Position numbers and translations under genes: made by a program. From Gonatopus flavifemur (Eukaryota; Arthropoda; Insecta; Hymenoptera; Dryinidae), in the NCBI GenBank assembly GCA_018340375.1, contig JAFFJZ010000003.1, positions 2,790,001 to 2,854,000 on the forward strand: a stretch of 64,000 nucleotides of DNA. Reading direction: 5' to 3'. Below, piece by piece: positions 1 through 11,934 of this stretch (positions within the stretch are counted from its first letter, which is position 1; every line of letters begins with the position of its first letter). Below the pieces are notes generated by a model that was not told the origin of the DNA, did not search any database, and saw only the letters and a program-made list of their open reading frames with translations.

Positions 1-706
1 AAAATTCAAAGTGGTGAGTAAATGAAAATCCCCCGAGACCAAATATTTATGTTGAAAGAATTGTACAAAAATCGTATCTTATTGTGAGATTCATGATTGG
101 GATATCATTGGTTATCGTACAAAAAAAGCTTCCATTTTGTTTTTCTTATCCGAATTGGTGTTAGTTTGGTGAAAGAATGTTGAATGTTTTTTATGGTGAT
201 TGAGCAGAAGCTCAAAATGTTGTATCGTTTAAGGTTGGTAATCATAGAATTCTCATTTCTAGCAGTAACTGGTAAAAATGAATTTCAGGTCAATAACCGT
301 CAATGGAGGAATAAAACCATAAGAGATGTAAATCAGAAATTCATGGATATTTTAATTTGTAATTGGAATTTAAAACATAAAATCATTTTATGTCAGGAAT
401 CCAACGTTGTCACAATGAAGAATTGAATATAAAAAATCAGATCTTAGACAACATGTACAATTCACAGAAGAGTCTTATGAGACACTGTTTGAAATTTTTT
501 TCAAATAGGGTTTAGAATTGTAGATAAATTTTGTTATCTAACTTATAAGACACAAATCAAAAGTAACGATATAGTTAAATTGCGAATAAGCAATAGATAG
601 TTGTGGATTGATAATCGATTATGATAAAACCACAATTTATGTTTTCTTAAATATCAAAATAAATTATAATGAATTCATACACTCTTCAATTTTAGTGGAG
701 GAATCT

Positions 707-764
707 TGCTAAAAATGCCAATCAGAACCGGGCAAAAAATTGTTGCCAGGCTGTGAACGGCTCT
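707..764 (+). repeat. Single terminal-repeat remnant of the 3.2-kb MITE family
   Basis: This stretch begins TGCTAAAAATGCCA and continues through an AACCGGGCA block and TTGTTGCCAGGCT to GTGAACGG. It follows, with scattered changes, the first ~58 bases of the terminal inverted repeat of the element at 3205-3805. No matching inverted end is visible nearby, so it looks like a solo or truncated end. Confidence 0.6.
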
Positions 765-1512
765 AGCAGAAATTCCTCTAGTAATTCTGTAGTTCTAACA
801 TCTACCCCAAAGAGAAACTGGAAACCTAAATAGGTTAATAACCCTAAATAGAAACAATTATCTCTGTCTGGCGAATATGAACTTGTCAGCATCAGGGCAT
901 TTGTCAACTCCTACAATTTCCACATAGGTCACATTCTCTTTGATTAAAAGTAAATGATGAAAGATAAAGTAATTCAAATTGAAATTATTTTTCTCAGATT
1001 ACTTTACTCATTGATTGAAAAACAATTAAATATTCAAAAGATCGAAAAGTTGAATCAGAATTCTGTGTAAGGAAACCCTGGTTAAACAAACCCATTGATT
1101 CCCGCTAAATCTCATTGAATCTTCCACAATGTTCTGACCAAATTCCATGAAATTTCATTCCGTCAGATTCTATGGATTTTTTCAACCAGGGAAAATCTCT
1201 ATTGCCTAGATTATTTAATTTCAATAAACTTGACGATTTTCAAATTCTTGCTTGGTTACCATTTGAATAGAAATCCACAAAAGGGGAAATGATAAATAAA
1301 AAAAAAAATATTACTCCATATATTGATCACATTGCTTTTCGTTGGGAATGATTTGCTTTATGGGATGTAATGAAGGAATTTCGTTAGAGTTTAATTGAAG
1401 CGGAGGTGGGAATTTTATGTTACTCAAAACTCGTGGGTCAAGCATTCGAAACGTGTTGGTAGGAAGGTACCAATCGATTCGATTTCTGGTGTGAACAAAG
1501 CTTCAACGACCC

Positions 1513-1572
1513 TTATCAAAAGTTACAATAATCGGCTGCTAGCTTTATAGCTGCTAGTTTCAGCTTCATCAA
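1513..1572 (+). repeat. Dispersed short repeat, copy 1 of 3
   Basis: The segment shares TATCAAAAGTTAC, ATCGGCTGCTA and TTTCAGCTTCATC blocks, in the same order, with copies near 25873-25945 and 55503-55575. The family is not recognised. It could be the tail of a SINE or MITE. Confidence 0.5.
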
Positions 1573-3204
1573 GATCTCATAATTGTGAAGCCTAAAAAGT
1601 CCTCGAATATCAGAATTATAGTTTTCTTATCAGTACTCCAATCGGAATGTGTTTTGTGATCGTGAATAATGCATAGTCGAATCACGTTTTAGATCCCATT
1701 CAGAGTATGCGATGATTACGCTTATGATCTGTCCCTATTGTGCGCCAGAACTCGCACTGATTTTTATGGATTAAAATGACCGTATTGCGCAATACGAAAA
1801 TTCCCTACTAAAAATCTCCGTCATAATCGATTAGAAAATTTTCATAAGGGATCGTCGTTCTTTCGTGTAGTTCTTTGTTCAGTAGTTTTTGAGCAGTTTT
1901 TGTCACGGGAATAGCTAACAAGAACTCTTAGAAATTCTACTAGGTTCAATGAAGTTCTAAGAGATACGGAAACCCAACGAGAAATTGCCGGAAAATTTTC
2001 TATCCGCTTTGGTAAGTTTCTTACATGATGTGCAAAACTCATTAAACCGGAAAGAAAACTTGCTGGAAGTTTCTGATTGGTTTTTCGTACCCCTTAGAAG
2101 CTTATTAAACCTGGTCAAGAATTTTTGAACGTTTTTGTCCACAATTTCTGTGACAAAAACCAAATACAAAATTATAGAAATTTTGTGACTGATTATTATC
2201 TAATGCATAACTAGAGCAATTCTATCAGGCTATGTGTATAGAAAATTCATTTCAAAATTACATAGAGTTGATTTATCACCAAAAGAACCCAGAAGTTGAA
2301 GGTTTCTTCCCCAGGGCTTCCCCATTGTTACTATTTAACTTATAAGCGCATATGAACCTATCTCGGTTAGTTATTTCAACTACTCTTTCTATCCGTGTAA
2401 TCAGCATTAAGATTCAATTTGAAAGGAAAATAATGGAATTAATACAATATCATTCATTGTACCCACAATCGATACTTATGCAATGAATGTTGAAATAAAT
2501 GTCAGTCTTTGAAAAATTCCTTCAAGAATCTGACTTCTGAATTATTCACAAGCTGCCTTATCAAGAACTGTTTATTAGCATAACGTGGCTGTGATTTTCC
2601 TTCATGTATATACCTGGAGTGAAATACTTTTGCTTCCACCGGCATGAAATGTGGAAAGGATGGAGAAGTGATAAGATAAGTAAGGCGTACAATGCTTTTT
2701 TCGTACTCTTGAGAATTTTCCGACGTAATTGAAGAATGAAATGCATAGCCAAGAACAATCGTTCAACGTGTCCAAAAATGTGTAACTCTTGTACAGATTG
2801 AAATTCCTAATTGAAATCCACCCAAAAGGAAACAACCCGAATGGAAAAGTTCTCAAAATTATATATAATTCAATATAGTTTGTATATACGCTTATACATC
2901 AATTATTTATAATTATAAAGCGACTGCTCATCGGCTCTCCTTTGTTACATTTCAACTGAAGGAAGATAAAGAATTTCAGAAGCCACCACTGTTTGTAGGA
3001 TGTTATTGTAGACCTCCTAAAGGAAAGATACCACACTGAAAAAAATAGTTTCTCGCAAGGTATCTTGAACGTGGATGAAACGTTCTGAAAATATTTCAAA
3101 CATATTACGTTTTGAGAACGTTTCAAAAACCTCTGAATGTTGTTAGGAATGCCTGCGGAAAATGCCAGACCAATTTGGATGAAAACCAGAAGATGCTAGG
3201 ACCA

Positions 3205-3805
3205 CCCTGCTAAAAATGCCAGGCGGAACCGGACAGAAAATTGTTGTCAGCCATTGAACGGTTTCTTTCCCAGGTAATCCAGGCAAAAACTGACAAATTT
3301 TCTACCCGATTTGGTCATTTTTTGGGACGGTTCTGTTTGGAATTCACAGACTGTGAAATCCAGTAAAAAATCCACGAAGATTTTCCTGCCAAGTTTTGAC
3401 AGGATATTACAATTTACCTAGAAAACAAAGTGGTTTAATGATTGTACAATCATGGACGCTTTGAAGTCGTTCACGATTTTACAATTAACTATATGATAAG
3501 TCAACACATTATTGACCAATGATGCATGCATTGAAGACTACTGCAACTGTTGCGTATCAATGATTGTACAATAATTGATAGTATTCACGCATTAGCCATT
3601 CTGATAGTACAACCATTGGTCAATTTTGTTCATGCATCATTATGTCCATCAGATTGAGCGATCGTGGACTCGTTCGTTTTGTTTTCTGGGTAGTCATGAC
3701 GGACCAAATCGGGTAGAAATTTTTTGCCTGGATTACCTGGGAAAGAAACCGTTCAAAGCCTGACAACAATTTTCTGCCCGGTTCTGCCTGGCATTTTTAG
3801 CAGGG
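3205..3805. mobile_element. MITE-like element with ~110-bp terminal inverted repeats
   Basis: The left end (3205-3315) begins CCCTGCTAAAAATGCCAGGC. The right end (3695-3805) is its near-perfect reverse complement, sharing the blocks AATTGTTGTCAG, GAACGGTTTCTTTCCCAGG and CTACCCGATTTGGTC. The whole is about 601 bp with no coding capacity, so it is a non-autonomous DNA-transposon derivative. I find no convincing target-site duplication (only a possible CA dinucleotide), so the superfamily is left open. Its interior contains further short palindromes such as a TGATTGTACAATCA motif near 3438. Confidence 0.8.
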
Positions 3806-3989
3806 CAGGGATGAACTGAACCACCGGGACACCGGGAGATTTTTCGATTCGCCCCTCTCTTCAATATATAGAATACATTCTATTCTCGGCGCCCTGAAAT
3901 TACGTTCCTATGTGTGTCATAGAGTGTGGCACCCTGGCTGTGTCAGTTCCACTGCTTTCTTGAGTGTTAGCCCACCCCTCGCTGGGACA

Positions 3990-4025
3990 AAAAACCGGGC
4001 AGAACCGGCCAAGTTCTTGCCCGGC
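3990..4025. repeat. Fragment related to the same MITE ends
   Basis: It carries the ACCGGGCAGAACCGG block found in the terminal repeats at 3205-3805 and closes with CTTGCCCGGC, so it is itself partly palindromic. It is short, and the relationship is suggestive only. Confidence 0.4.
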
Positions 4026-4639
4026 TATAAAATTCACTAAGAAACCATAGAATACAATAGGAATAATCTATAACGTCCCATTGTTCCAAACATGGAACTT
4101 TTATAAAAAATGAAAAATTGAAAAACCTTCGAAAATTTGGAACAATTTTTGAAGTGTTCCTTTACAGTAACTAGCCGACAAAGGAAACGTTCAATTGCAA
4201 TTTCGAAATTATTGGAATGGTGTTCACCACCGACAGGTGTTGAAATATTTACAACAGAAAGGTATATAAATCTCTTTTTTATAAAAAACGAGGATTAATA
4301 TCAAAATCAATACTTTACATCAATGATTGATATGTCAGCTGTTCAAATTTTAGTTTCTAACCTACGATTGTATCTGCGATCAATAAACAGACGACCACAG
4401 ACGACGTACTATGATAATCCGGTATAGATGTTTTTCTAATTCACTTTGAAATTTTAAACTAGACCTTGAAATCATAGCGTATACAGAGAACATATACGTT
4501 CCTTTTTTACTTGATTACGTAATACTTCTTTGTAGTTCACACATATGCATAATACTCGTCTGCAAAAAATTCATGCAAAATATGCAGGTGTCTATGTTAT
4601 TGATCGGTGCTGCTATCTAGTGACGAATAGGTTAAAATA

Positions 4640-4870
4640 TCATACGTCAAAGCAATACCGCTGTGCTCTGTTTGCTTTTGCCGTATAGTTTTTCAGTTGG
4701 ATCAACTGAACACGCGACAACGTAATCGTAAACAATTAATTGATCCTTCGTGAAAATTGAGGAATGAAAGAAATATGCAAAACAATTACAGATCTATCGT
4801 GGCTGAGAAACTATCGAGAGTTAATAGTAATCAATAATTGGAATATATTTATTCAAACTGCACCTTTAAA
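4640..4870 (+). promoter_or_regulatory. Likely promoter and 5' leader of the FHIP2-like gene
   Basis: The region ends at the proposed ATG at 4871. A TTCAGTTG sequence at 4692-4699 matches the arthropod initiator consensus (TCAKTY) and forms a perfect palindrome with CAACTGAA at 4703-4710. Local CpG content (CGCGACAACG just downstream) is higher than in flanking DNA. If transcription starts at the A of TCAGTT, the leader is about 175 nt. The start site is inferred. Confidence 0.4.
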
Positions 4871-7800
4871 ATGATAAGTGGAATTCATGTTGCTCTCAAA
4901 CATGCTATCGACGTGGTACGTACAGATAACGCAAGTTCATATTCAAAATCTTTCGTTATATTCATTGTTGAACTATGATACATATTTACGGGTCATTCGA
5001 TGTGTAGAAAATAAAACCTCATGGTATTAAGGGTTGAATGTACGTGTGTATACATTCATTATTGATGATCCGAATGCTCCCTCAAGGACATTTCCTTCAT
5101 ATTTTTCATTCCACACGTGTCAAACGTATACATAATATTGATTAATATTAAAAACCGATTAGTGTAATTGAAAGTTACATATGTCTATGTTGTTTCATTC
5201 GAATCAACACAATTGATTCGAGTTTTTTTTTTTTAAATAACTGTTCAATATTGGTGACATTTTTTTACATTGAAAATTTGTTTATAAACAAATAAATCTA
5301 AGAATCAGCTTGGAATGATTTTTCATTTTAGTTCAATAGTTATTAATATTGAAATTTGTCAGTTTTAATATTTTCGTTGCAATTCCCTTCTTTTTTATGA
5401 CAAACTACGTTATCGAGGCAACTGGGCGCCACAAGTTAATCTTCACTCTTTTGCTAATTCTTTATTATTTCTTATTCTCAATGGCAAAATTTTATTCGTT
5501 GGCAGGTAATAGTATTACTTTTTCGAATAAATTTTCTATATTTCATTCGAATGGTTTTGTTTCCACATTTGAAATAAATTGACATTTTATCAGTCATACG
5601 GATAATTGTCAAGAATTAAACATCCTGATTATCTTAGTTACAATGGAACATAAACAGAAAAAGGCAATCGCATAATTGAGCTTTGAAAGCTCCAATTCGA
5701 TATGAGATACTGCAAAATGTGTTGAAAGAATTTGAAAATTAGAATATAAATTATATCGTATTAAGGCACCTCTATTATGAAACTAACATTGTTTAATTTA
5801 TTTTCAAATAATCAAATCATATTATTAAAATTTTCAAAAATGTTTTGTAGTTTCTGATGTTTTTTAATTTTACTTTTTTTTTCTACCTTGATCTACTTAT
5901 CTACTAGTTTTCCTTGGAATTCAAGACCTGAAACTTGCAGAACATTTTTCTTTATATATATATATATTTTAGAAATGTAGAAAGTACAACAACTAACAAA
6001 CAATTTTGTTTAATTCATGGTCATGTCTTGGAATAAAGTCCGGTAGCAACTTTATCTTAAATTCAATAGAACATGGATTGTAACTGGACTTTATTCCAGC
6101 ATTGTATATTCCTTCAATATTTATAAACGCAAGCATTCATTAAGATATTGAATGAGCATTGAGTATGATTAGAAATACTGACTCTCAACTTTTGAACTCA
6201 AACAGAAAAACTTGACTGAATACAGATTATTAATCAACACTTTTACAGTGTTTTTAAACTTTTAATAATTGAATAAGGTTCAATGATTACAAATAAATCA
6301 CATTATTTCGAAAAACTTTGATTTTCAAACTCTGATTTTTGGTTTTAGATTGCTCCGCCAGCCACACCGTTACAAGATTTCATATACCATTGGAAACAGT
6401 TGATGAATTTTTATGTAAATCATCTAACGGATAATAAAGTTCCAATTCAAACGACTGGAATACCTCGTCATTTGGACAGATTACTCGAAATTCTATTAGA
6501 AGAAGAAAAAAATGGAAGTGATACAGGCCCTTGCCTCGAATATTTACTCCAACATAAATTATTGGATTTATTGGCCACCTTGGCTAGTGCGGAAACACCA
6601 CCGGGAATGCGTATGACATGCTTGAATTTTGTAAAAAAGTTATTAGGAAGATCTAAGCATCCTCTACTGCATCATGCTTCGGTTTACTGTCCAGTTCAAA
6701 GGCTAATAAGTCTCTGTTGTGGAAACATTCCATCGGCTATCGAAGCTGATGAAGTTCAGTTTCTTTTAACCCTTTGTTTTCTAGTCTGCAAATATCCACA
6801 CGTAACTAATATCATAAACGATACATCTCCATTGGCCACTGTGAATAAAACTCCTTTATGTCGGCCGAGTTCCGATAAAATTGAAGTAGAAAAAGTTACT
6901 TATATACCAGTTAGACAAAGAAATAATTCAAATCCTTTATTTGAACCGTTGGATACGCAAGCTGTAACTTTGATAAATCAAAATTTGTTTACGGAGAAGA
7001 AAAAAAGTCCAACCAATTCAGATTTTTCGTACAAAAAGACTGAAGCAAACGAATCAAACGAATCTGCATCGTCCCGGGATGAAAGTGTATCCTCGAGTCC
7101 TTTAATTCAAAAATCAAGTTCCAATGATTCTTCAAAATTACCACTCCCAACGAGTTCTGATGGTAACTGTTGTGAAACGTCGGAAAAATCGAATGAAAAT
7201 GTCACTGTGAATACTGAACATATGATTGAAGAACATTTAAGTACTCTTAAGGATGTAGGAGCAGACACCAAATGTCCGTTTGATGGTACAAACGATTATG
7301 ATCATGAAAATATAGAAAATTCACATAAGTCGTCTCCTAAAACTGAGAAATCTAAATGCCTTTTACTAGATGCCTTGATGAGCTATTTGAATAGTGCGGT
7401 ACGTAAACGCAATTCTTCAAATTCGGTAGAAATGTATAATCTATTATGAATAGATCATTTTGAAGATTTATCATATACCTCTGGAAATATATTTTTCATT
7501 CATTCGATTGATTTTACAGGATAATACAATAAGGGTAAGAGCTTGCGAAGGAATCATGGTTTTGGCATCTCTAGAAGATACGTCATTCGTGCAAACAGTT
7601 ATGAAAAGCGAACTTTCGTTAGTAATAGCGCATCGAATGGAAACTCTGTTCAATGCGATTCCCGCTCATGTGGATCCTAATGAAATCGATGGGGTGGAAG
7701 TGACTTGGGGATTAGATTCGCCTCTTTGGACTAATGACAAAAAATTCTCTGGTTGTAGACAAGTGGCCGCATTTTTCATGTGGTTCGATTATTGTAATCA

Positions 7801-9161
7801 ATTGACGAAAGAAGCACATCCCGATGTCGCGGAAGCGGTAGCAAAATGTATTAGGACAAAATTTTTTGAGAAAATTGTTACCCCAGCTTTAGGAGATCAT
7901 CATGTTGTACTTATCACGGCACTTATCACCAAATGTTTAAAACAATTGACATCGCCTATTTTATATGCTCGTGAGTGTACTAAACTGCATTATTTGTTCA
8001 TTCTTTCAATTTTTCAACCAATAAATTAACACTGGATTTGGTTAATTTTTTAGAAATTAGTTATTGGCTAGTCGGAGAACATAAAGATTCGGGCGTGCCG
8101 AGTTTATGGACTTCTCCAGTTTTGCACAGAATAATTGAAAATTGTAATACTACTAGCGATGATCTCACTTTGGAGACATTGAAGTTATTTGAAGAATTAA
8201 TTGAAAAAAGGAATCATCATATATTGCATTGTCTCATATTATCCTATCTGTCTACTAGAGGATATTATGATAATACTGCAGCGGATAGTGCCATAGCATC
8301 ATGGAGCGAAGAAGAAGATGAAAGAGAAAGAGAAAAAAAGGGGTCTATGGATCTCTCTAGCGAACAGAATCACAGTAGAACTTTAGCACCAAGTAATATA
8401 CATCGAATTGTTAATTGGTGAGTGTGAAAAAATTTGTTCGTCATCATAGCGAATGAAAATATGAGAAACTTGTTTTTCATTTCAGTTTTTTATCATTGGT
8501 TCCAAGATACTTGCAAACAGATGCAGAGGCTAATAATTATGAAAGGTATATGGCTGATTGGGAAAAACAGTATTCTGTGGTATTAGCGGATTGTTCTTTA
8601 ATGGCATGGCCTTTAGAAGCAGTATCGATCGACGATTGTGCCAGCTCTGATTCTAGACCAGAAGCAGATCACTGTGCGGCAAGATTTTACATGGGACCTT
8701 TTTTACAAATGTTATTTGATAAAGTACTCAGTATTCCAAAGCAACGATACGAAATCAATTTGCAACTGACAGTAGTGATTTCGAAATTGGCATTATTACC
8801 ACATCCATATTTACATGAATTTTTATTAAATCCTTTGATACCATTGGTGTCTAATGTCAAAACGTTATTTACTTGCTTACAAAAAGTCATCAAGCAGCTG
8901 GTCAATGAAGTGCCAAAAACATCAAATTATAAACAAATATTGAAAGATACTAGGAAGTTTTTGTTAGAAAATTCATCCAGCGAAATAGAGTAAGTAGTTC
9001 AAGAAAGTATTCCCAAAACCAATATGCAATATAATATTCATCATAATCAATTCTGTTTTAGGGAAAAGGAGAACATTTTGTTCGAAAGTGTCATAATTAC
9101 AGAAGAATTTTGTAAAGAACTTGCCGCAATAGCCTATGTAAAATATCATTATTCTATGTAA
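4871..9161 (+). CDS. FHIP2A: FHIP2-type protein (FTS and Hook-interacting protein, FAM160B1 family), six exons
   Basis: The family is a subunit of the FTS-Hook-FHIP complex, a dynein-dynactin adaptor that selects membrane cargo; vertebrate FHIP2A is linked to Rab1 and ER-Golgi traffic. The exons I derive are 4871-4915, 6349-7398, 7520-7970, 8054-8417, 8486-8989 and 9062-9161. Every junction is GT-AG, the total is 2514 nt and the frame closes exactly, giving 837 residues (the human protein is about 765). Exon 1 encodes a short start whose ALKHAIDV joins IAPP and PLQDFIYHWK, matching the family N terminus. Further family blocks are TGPCLEYLLQHK, ACEGIMVLAS, WGLDSP, FMWFDYCNQLTKEA, LPHPYLHEFLLNP and the C-terminal EEFCKELAAIAYVKYH. 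A Ser/Asn-rich, poorly conserved linker fills roughly residues 180-350. An acidic, Glu/Arg-rich loop lies near residue 605. Exon 1 is the least certain part, since it rests on the short family match and the splice phase. Confidence 0.93.
4916..6348 (+). other. Intron 1 of the FHIP2-like gene
   Basis: This AT-rich intron of 1433 bp has a GTACGT donor and a TTTTAG acceptor. It contains a CACGTG E-box at 5114-5119, a poly-T run near 5223 and a TA run near 5955. It also carries a hairpin with perfect 13-bp arms, TGGAATAAAGTCC at 6029-6041 and its complement at 6086-6098. An open frame at 5349-5582 lacks support and looks like chance. Confidence 0.7.
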
Positions 9162-9318
9162 ATTCTTGAAATTTCACACAAATTTGAATATTTGTTACTA
9201 GTTACATCCACTTGAAAAATTTCTTGTTTTTTCTTTGTGATAATATTGTAAGATAATAGAGATAAATATATAATAATATATTTGCAACAATTGCTGTGCA
9301 CAAGTTTTTTGTAATTAT

Positions 9319-9328
9319 AATAAATAAA
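9319..9328 (+). terminator. Polyadenylation signals of the FHIP2-like gene
   Basis: Two overlapping AATAAA hexamers (9319-9324 and 9323-9328) lie about 160 nt after the stop codon and upstream of the next gene on the same strand. They are the best candidates for 3' end formation. Confidence 0.55.
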
Positions 9329-9476
9329 ATAATCAGAAATTACATGGTTTTTTTGTTATCACACTTGATTATTTATAATGTTATATATAATCCTGGAGGA
9401 AACAGGAGAAAATGTCTGGAAATGTCAATCAAGAGATTTGTTTAGGTACTGACTTTTACATTATTTACAATTGTAG

Positions 9477-11934
9477 ATGGATAATACTACAGGGAATATA
9501 AGTGCAGTTGCAAATAACATTAAGTTATATTTAACTGGTCATGTTGGTGAAGAAAAGTTCATTGTAAAAACAAATAATCAAAATTTATCAAAAAATGGAG
9601 AGTTGACTTTCCCACTTAACCTCAAAGCATGGAAATGTGTTTTTGATCATGAGTTGAAGTGTGAAAATGATTGTGAAGACATTCTAGATCACTTTCTATT
9701 CACACAAAACAAGTTAGCATACAATAAAAATGAATCACAAAATAAAGAACAGGTAAGTTTGGTTATTACAAATTGATTCGCTCAATTGTGCGTAAGTACT
9801 GTTTGTCAAAATTTATCAGAATTTAGTAGAACCCTCAATTTTATTTCTTACTTTCATCTTTCAATAATACTCGTTAAATAATGCAAACACTTTATCGAAG
9901 TTAATATGAATTTATATTCTCATTCTATTGTTTACAGAGCTTCAAATTGTTGACAGCGATTAGTAAAGCATGGGAGTTGCAAATAGAAAAATGTCAACTA
10001 AAAAATGAAATAGTGTGTGTATTTTTAAGCAGAAAACAACTCGTGGAAAATATTATTAAATCAGTTATTGATCTTGGATCACAGTTTGGCTGTACATCGT
10101 CAAATAACAATCGATTCAACCTTAAATATCAAGCGGACGAACAATCAGAATTAACAACTGCACGATTGAATCTTATTAAGAATGTTACAAGCAACATTCT
10201 GCAAAGAAGAGGATATGGAGTTACGAATCATAGCCAAGCACATAAAATTATTATCACAAGTAAATCTCAAGGAGAAATCGAAGATGGCTATAACAGATAT
10301 GTATGCGGAGTTGTCAAAAACTTTGAAACAAATTCTAAAGAGACATCGTTAACGTGGGATATGTACATAGATTATAAAATAAAAGGATTAATGAAACTAA
10401 ATGAGGAGAAAATGACTGAAATTGGAAATAATATAAAAGATTCTTCAATTAATGATATTGCGAAGGCTATAATCTCTTTTGAATTACTTAGCGTTAAACC
10501 CAGTCGGCCCACTTTTATCAGCCCTAATTCAAGTACAGATCAGGGTATTACAAATGCTAGAGGTAAGAAACAGATATATGAAATATTGATTTTCATCATT
10601 CATTGAACCATAAATTCTGAAATTACTGCATTTTCTACATTAAATAGATTACTTGCTATAAGTTGTTTTTAGTATTTATTCTAGTTACTTCATTTTATTT
10701 AACTGAAAACCTACTTTATAGAAAACTTTCTGTGAACAAATCATTGCTGTAAGACCTGAGCTATCCATAATCAGTAAATTTGCAATTAATTTTGTGAGGT
10801 TTACATTCTAAGAAGGCTCAAATATCTTGGGTTTATTTGAGAAAAAAAATTATTGAAGAATTCAGTAGAAAATAAATCATTCAACTACTTTGAATAGCCT
10901 TGATGTCAATTGATAATGATAATCATGACTGCAAAAAATCCCCATGCCAACCCCTATTGATTATATATCATCAATAACTCATCATCTCATCACAAGTTAT
11001 TTGGAATCTATTGAATTTTATTGTGAAATATTAACAGGAACATGATAAATTCCTTTGAAATATTAATGTATTGAGGTAAACGCTCCCATTTATGAACCCC
11101 CTAGCTCCCATTAGCGAACAATCATTTATTTGTTATATTTTCCTTATGACATATTATTCTAGATTCATTCACATACCAGTGGTTTATTTAGTATCAAGTC
11201 AGTCATGCTTGGATGAGATTGAAACACTAAATGAAAAGAACTATAAATCAAAAACCAAAATGTTCATTTGAAGGGTCGCGTTTATAAATAGGGACATCTA
11301 CCTTAATTAAATGTATAAATTTTCATAATTATTTCAGGAGCATGTTTTACATTATACAATTCAGCAAGAATTGCATCTATATTCAGAACATATACCAGCA
11401 AAGTATCTTCTAAAGAATATCCTGATTTACCCAACATTGAGGAGATAGATTTTTCGTATCTTATAGAAGAGGTACGTAAATACTGTGATGAATTTCAAAA
11501 TGAATGGTTTCTTATAGTTACAAAAGATTGTTGTAATTGTGTTTCTGATATAAAACATTTGTATTTGTTTCAGGACGAATGGGAACTTATTTATAATTTT
11601 ATATTAGGATACCCAGAACTAATGAATAATATTCTTCAGTTAGATCCTAACTTTCAAATTCATCCCCACCTTATATGTTCGTTCTTATCACAATTCGCTC
11701 AAAAATTCAGTGCATATTATCGTAAAATTCGTATACTAACGGTAAAAATCGTATCTAATAAATTTCTTTAAAACGATAATAACTTTACTCAATTAACATA
11801 ATAATATTTTACAGGATGGACGTGAGCATTTGGTGCCTAAAATGTTTGCTCGACTGTATATGCTGAGAGCTTTGCAAATTGTATTGGAAAATACATTATT
11901 TATACTTGATATTAAAACGATTCCTCAAATGTGA
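9477..11934 (+). CDS. DALRD3: DALRD3-type protein (DALR anticodon-binding domain), five exons
   Basis: Vertebrate DALRD3 partners METTL2 and is needed for 3-methylcytidine at position 32 of certain arginine tRNAs, acting in the cytoplasm. The exons are 9477-9752, 9938-10562, 11338-11471, 11574-11741 and 11815-11934. Splice sites are GT-AG throughout, the total is 1323 nt, and the frame closes at TGA to give 440 residues. The human protein is about 540, so this one is shorter, mainly at the N terminus. The C-terminal third is diagnostic: TLYNSARIASIF resembles the ArgRS-type DALR entry helix, and DEWELIYNFIL, ICSFLSQFAQKFSAYYRKIRIL and MFARLYMLRALQIVL follow in family order. The N-terminal half (SKAWELQIEKC, VFLSRKQLVENII) is divergent. 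An ATG at 9412 precedes the chosen start but its frame does not join the coding frame, so it may be a leader uORF or part of a 5' exon. Transcription presumably starts in the 315-bp gap after FHIP2. Confidence 0.92.

Larger units (their letters stand above)
1..4600. other. Intergenic DNA with transposon remnants, no gene seen
   Basis: No open reading frame here has the length, composition or recognisable motifs of a real gene; the longest are under 90 codons and AT-biased. The stretch holds a palindromic MITE at 3205-3805, single-ended relatives of it at 707-764 and about 3990-4025, and one copy of a short dispersed repeat at 1513-1572. Apart from these I see nothing that can be named. It lies upstream of the FHIP2-like gene and may contain distal regulatory DNA. 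Confidence 0.6.
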
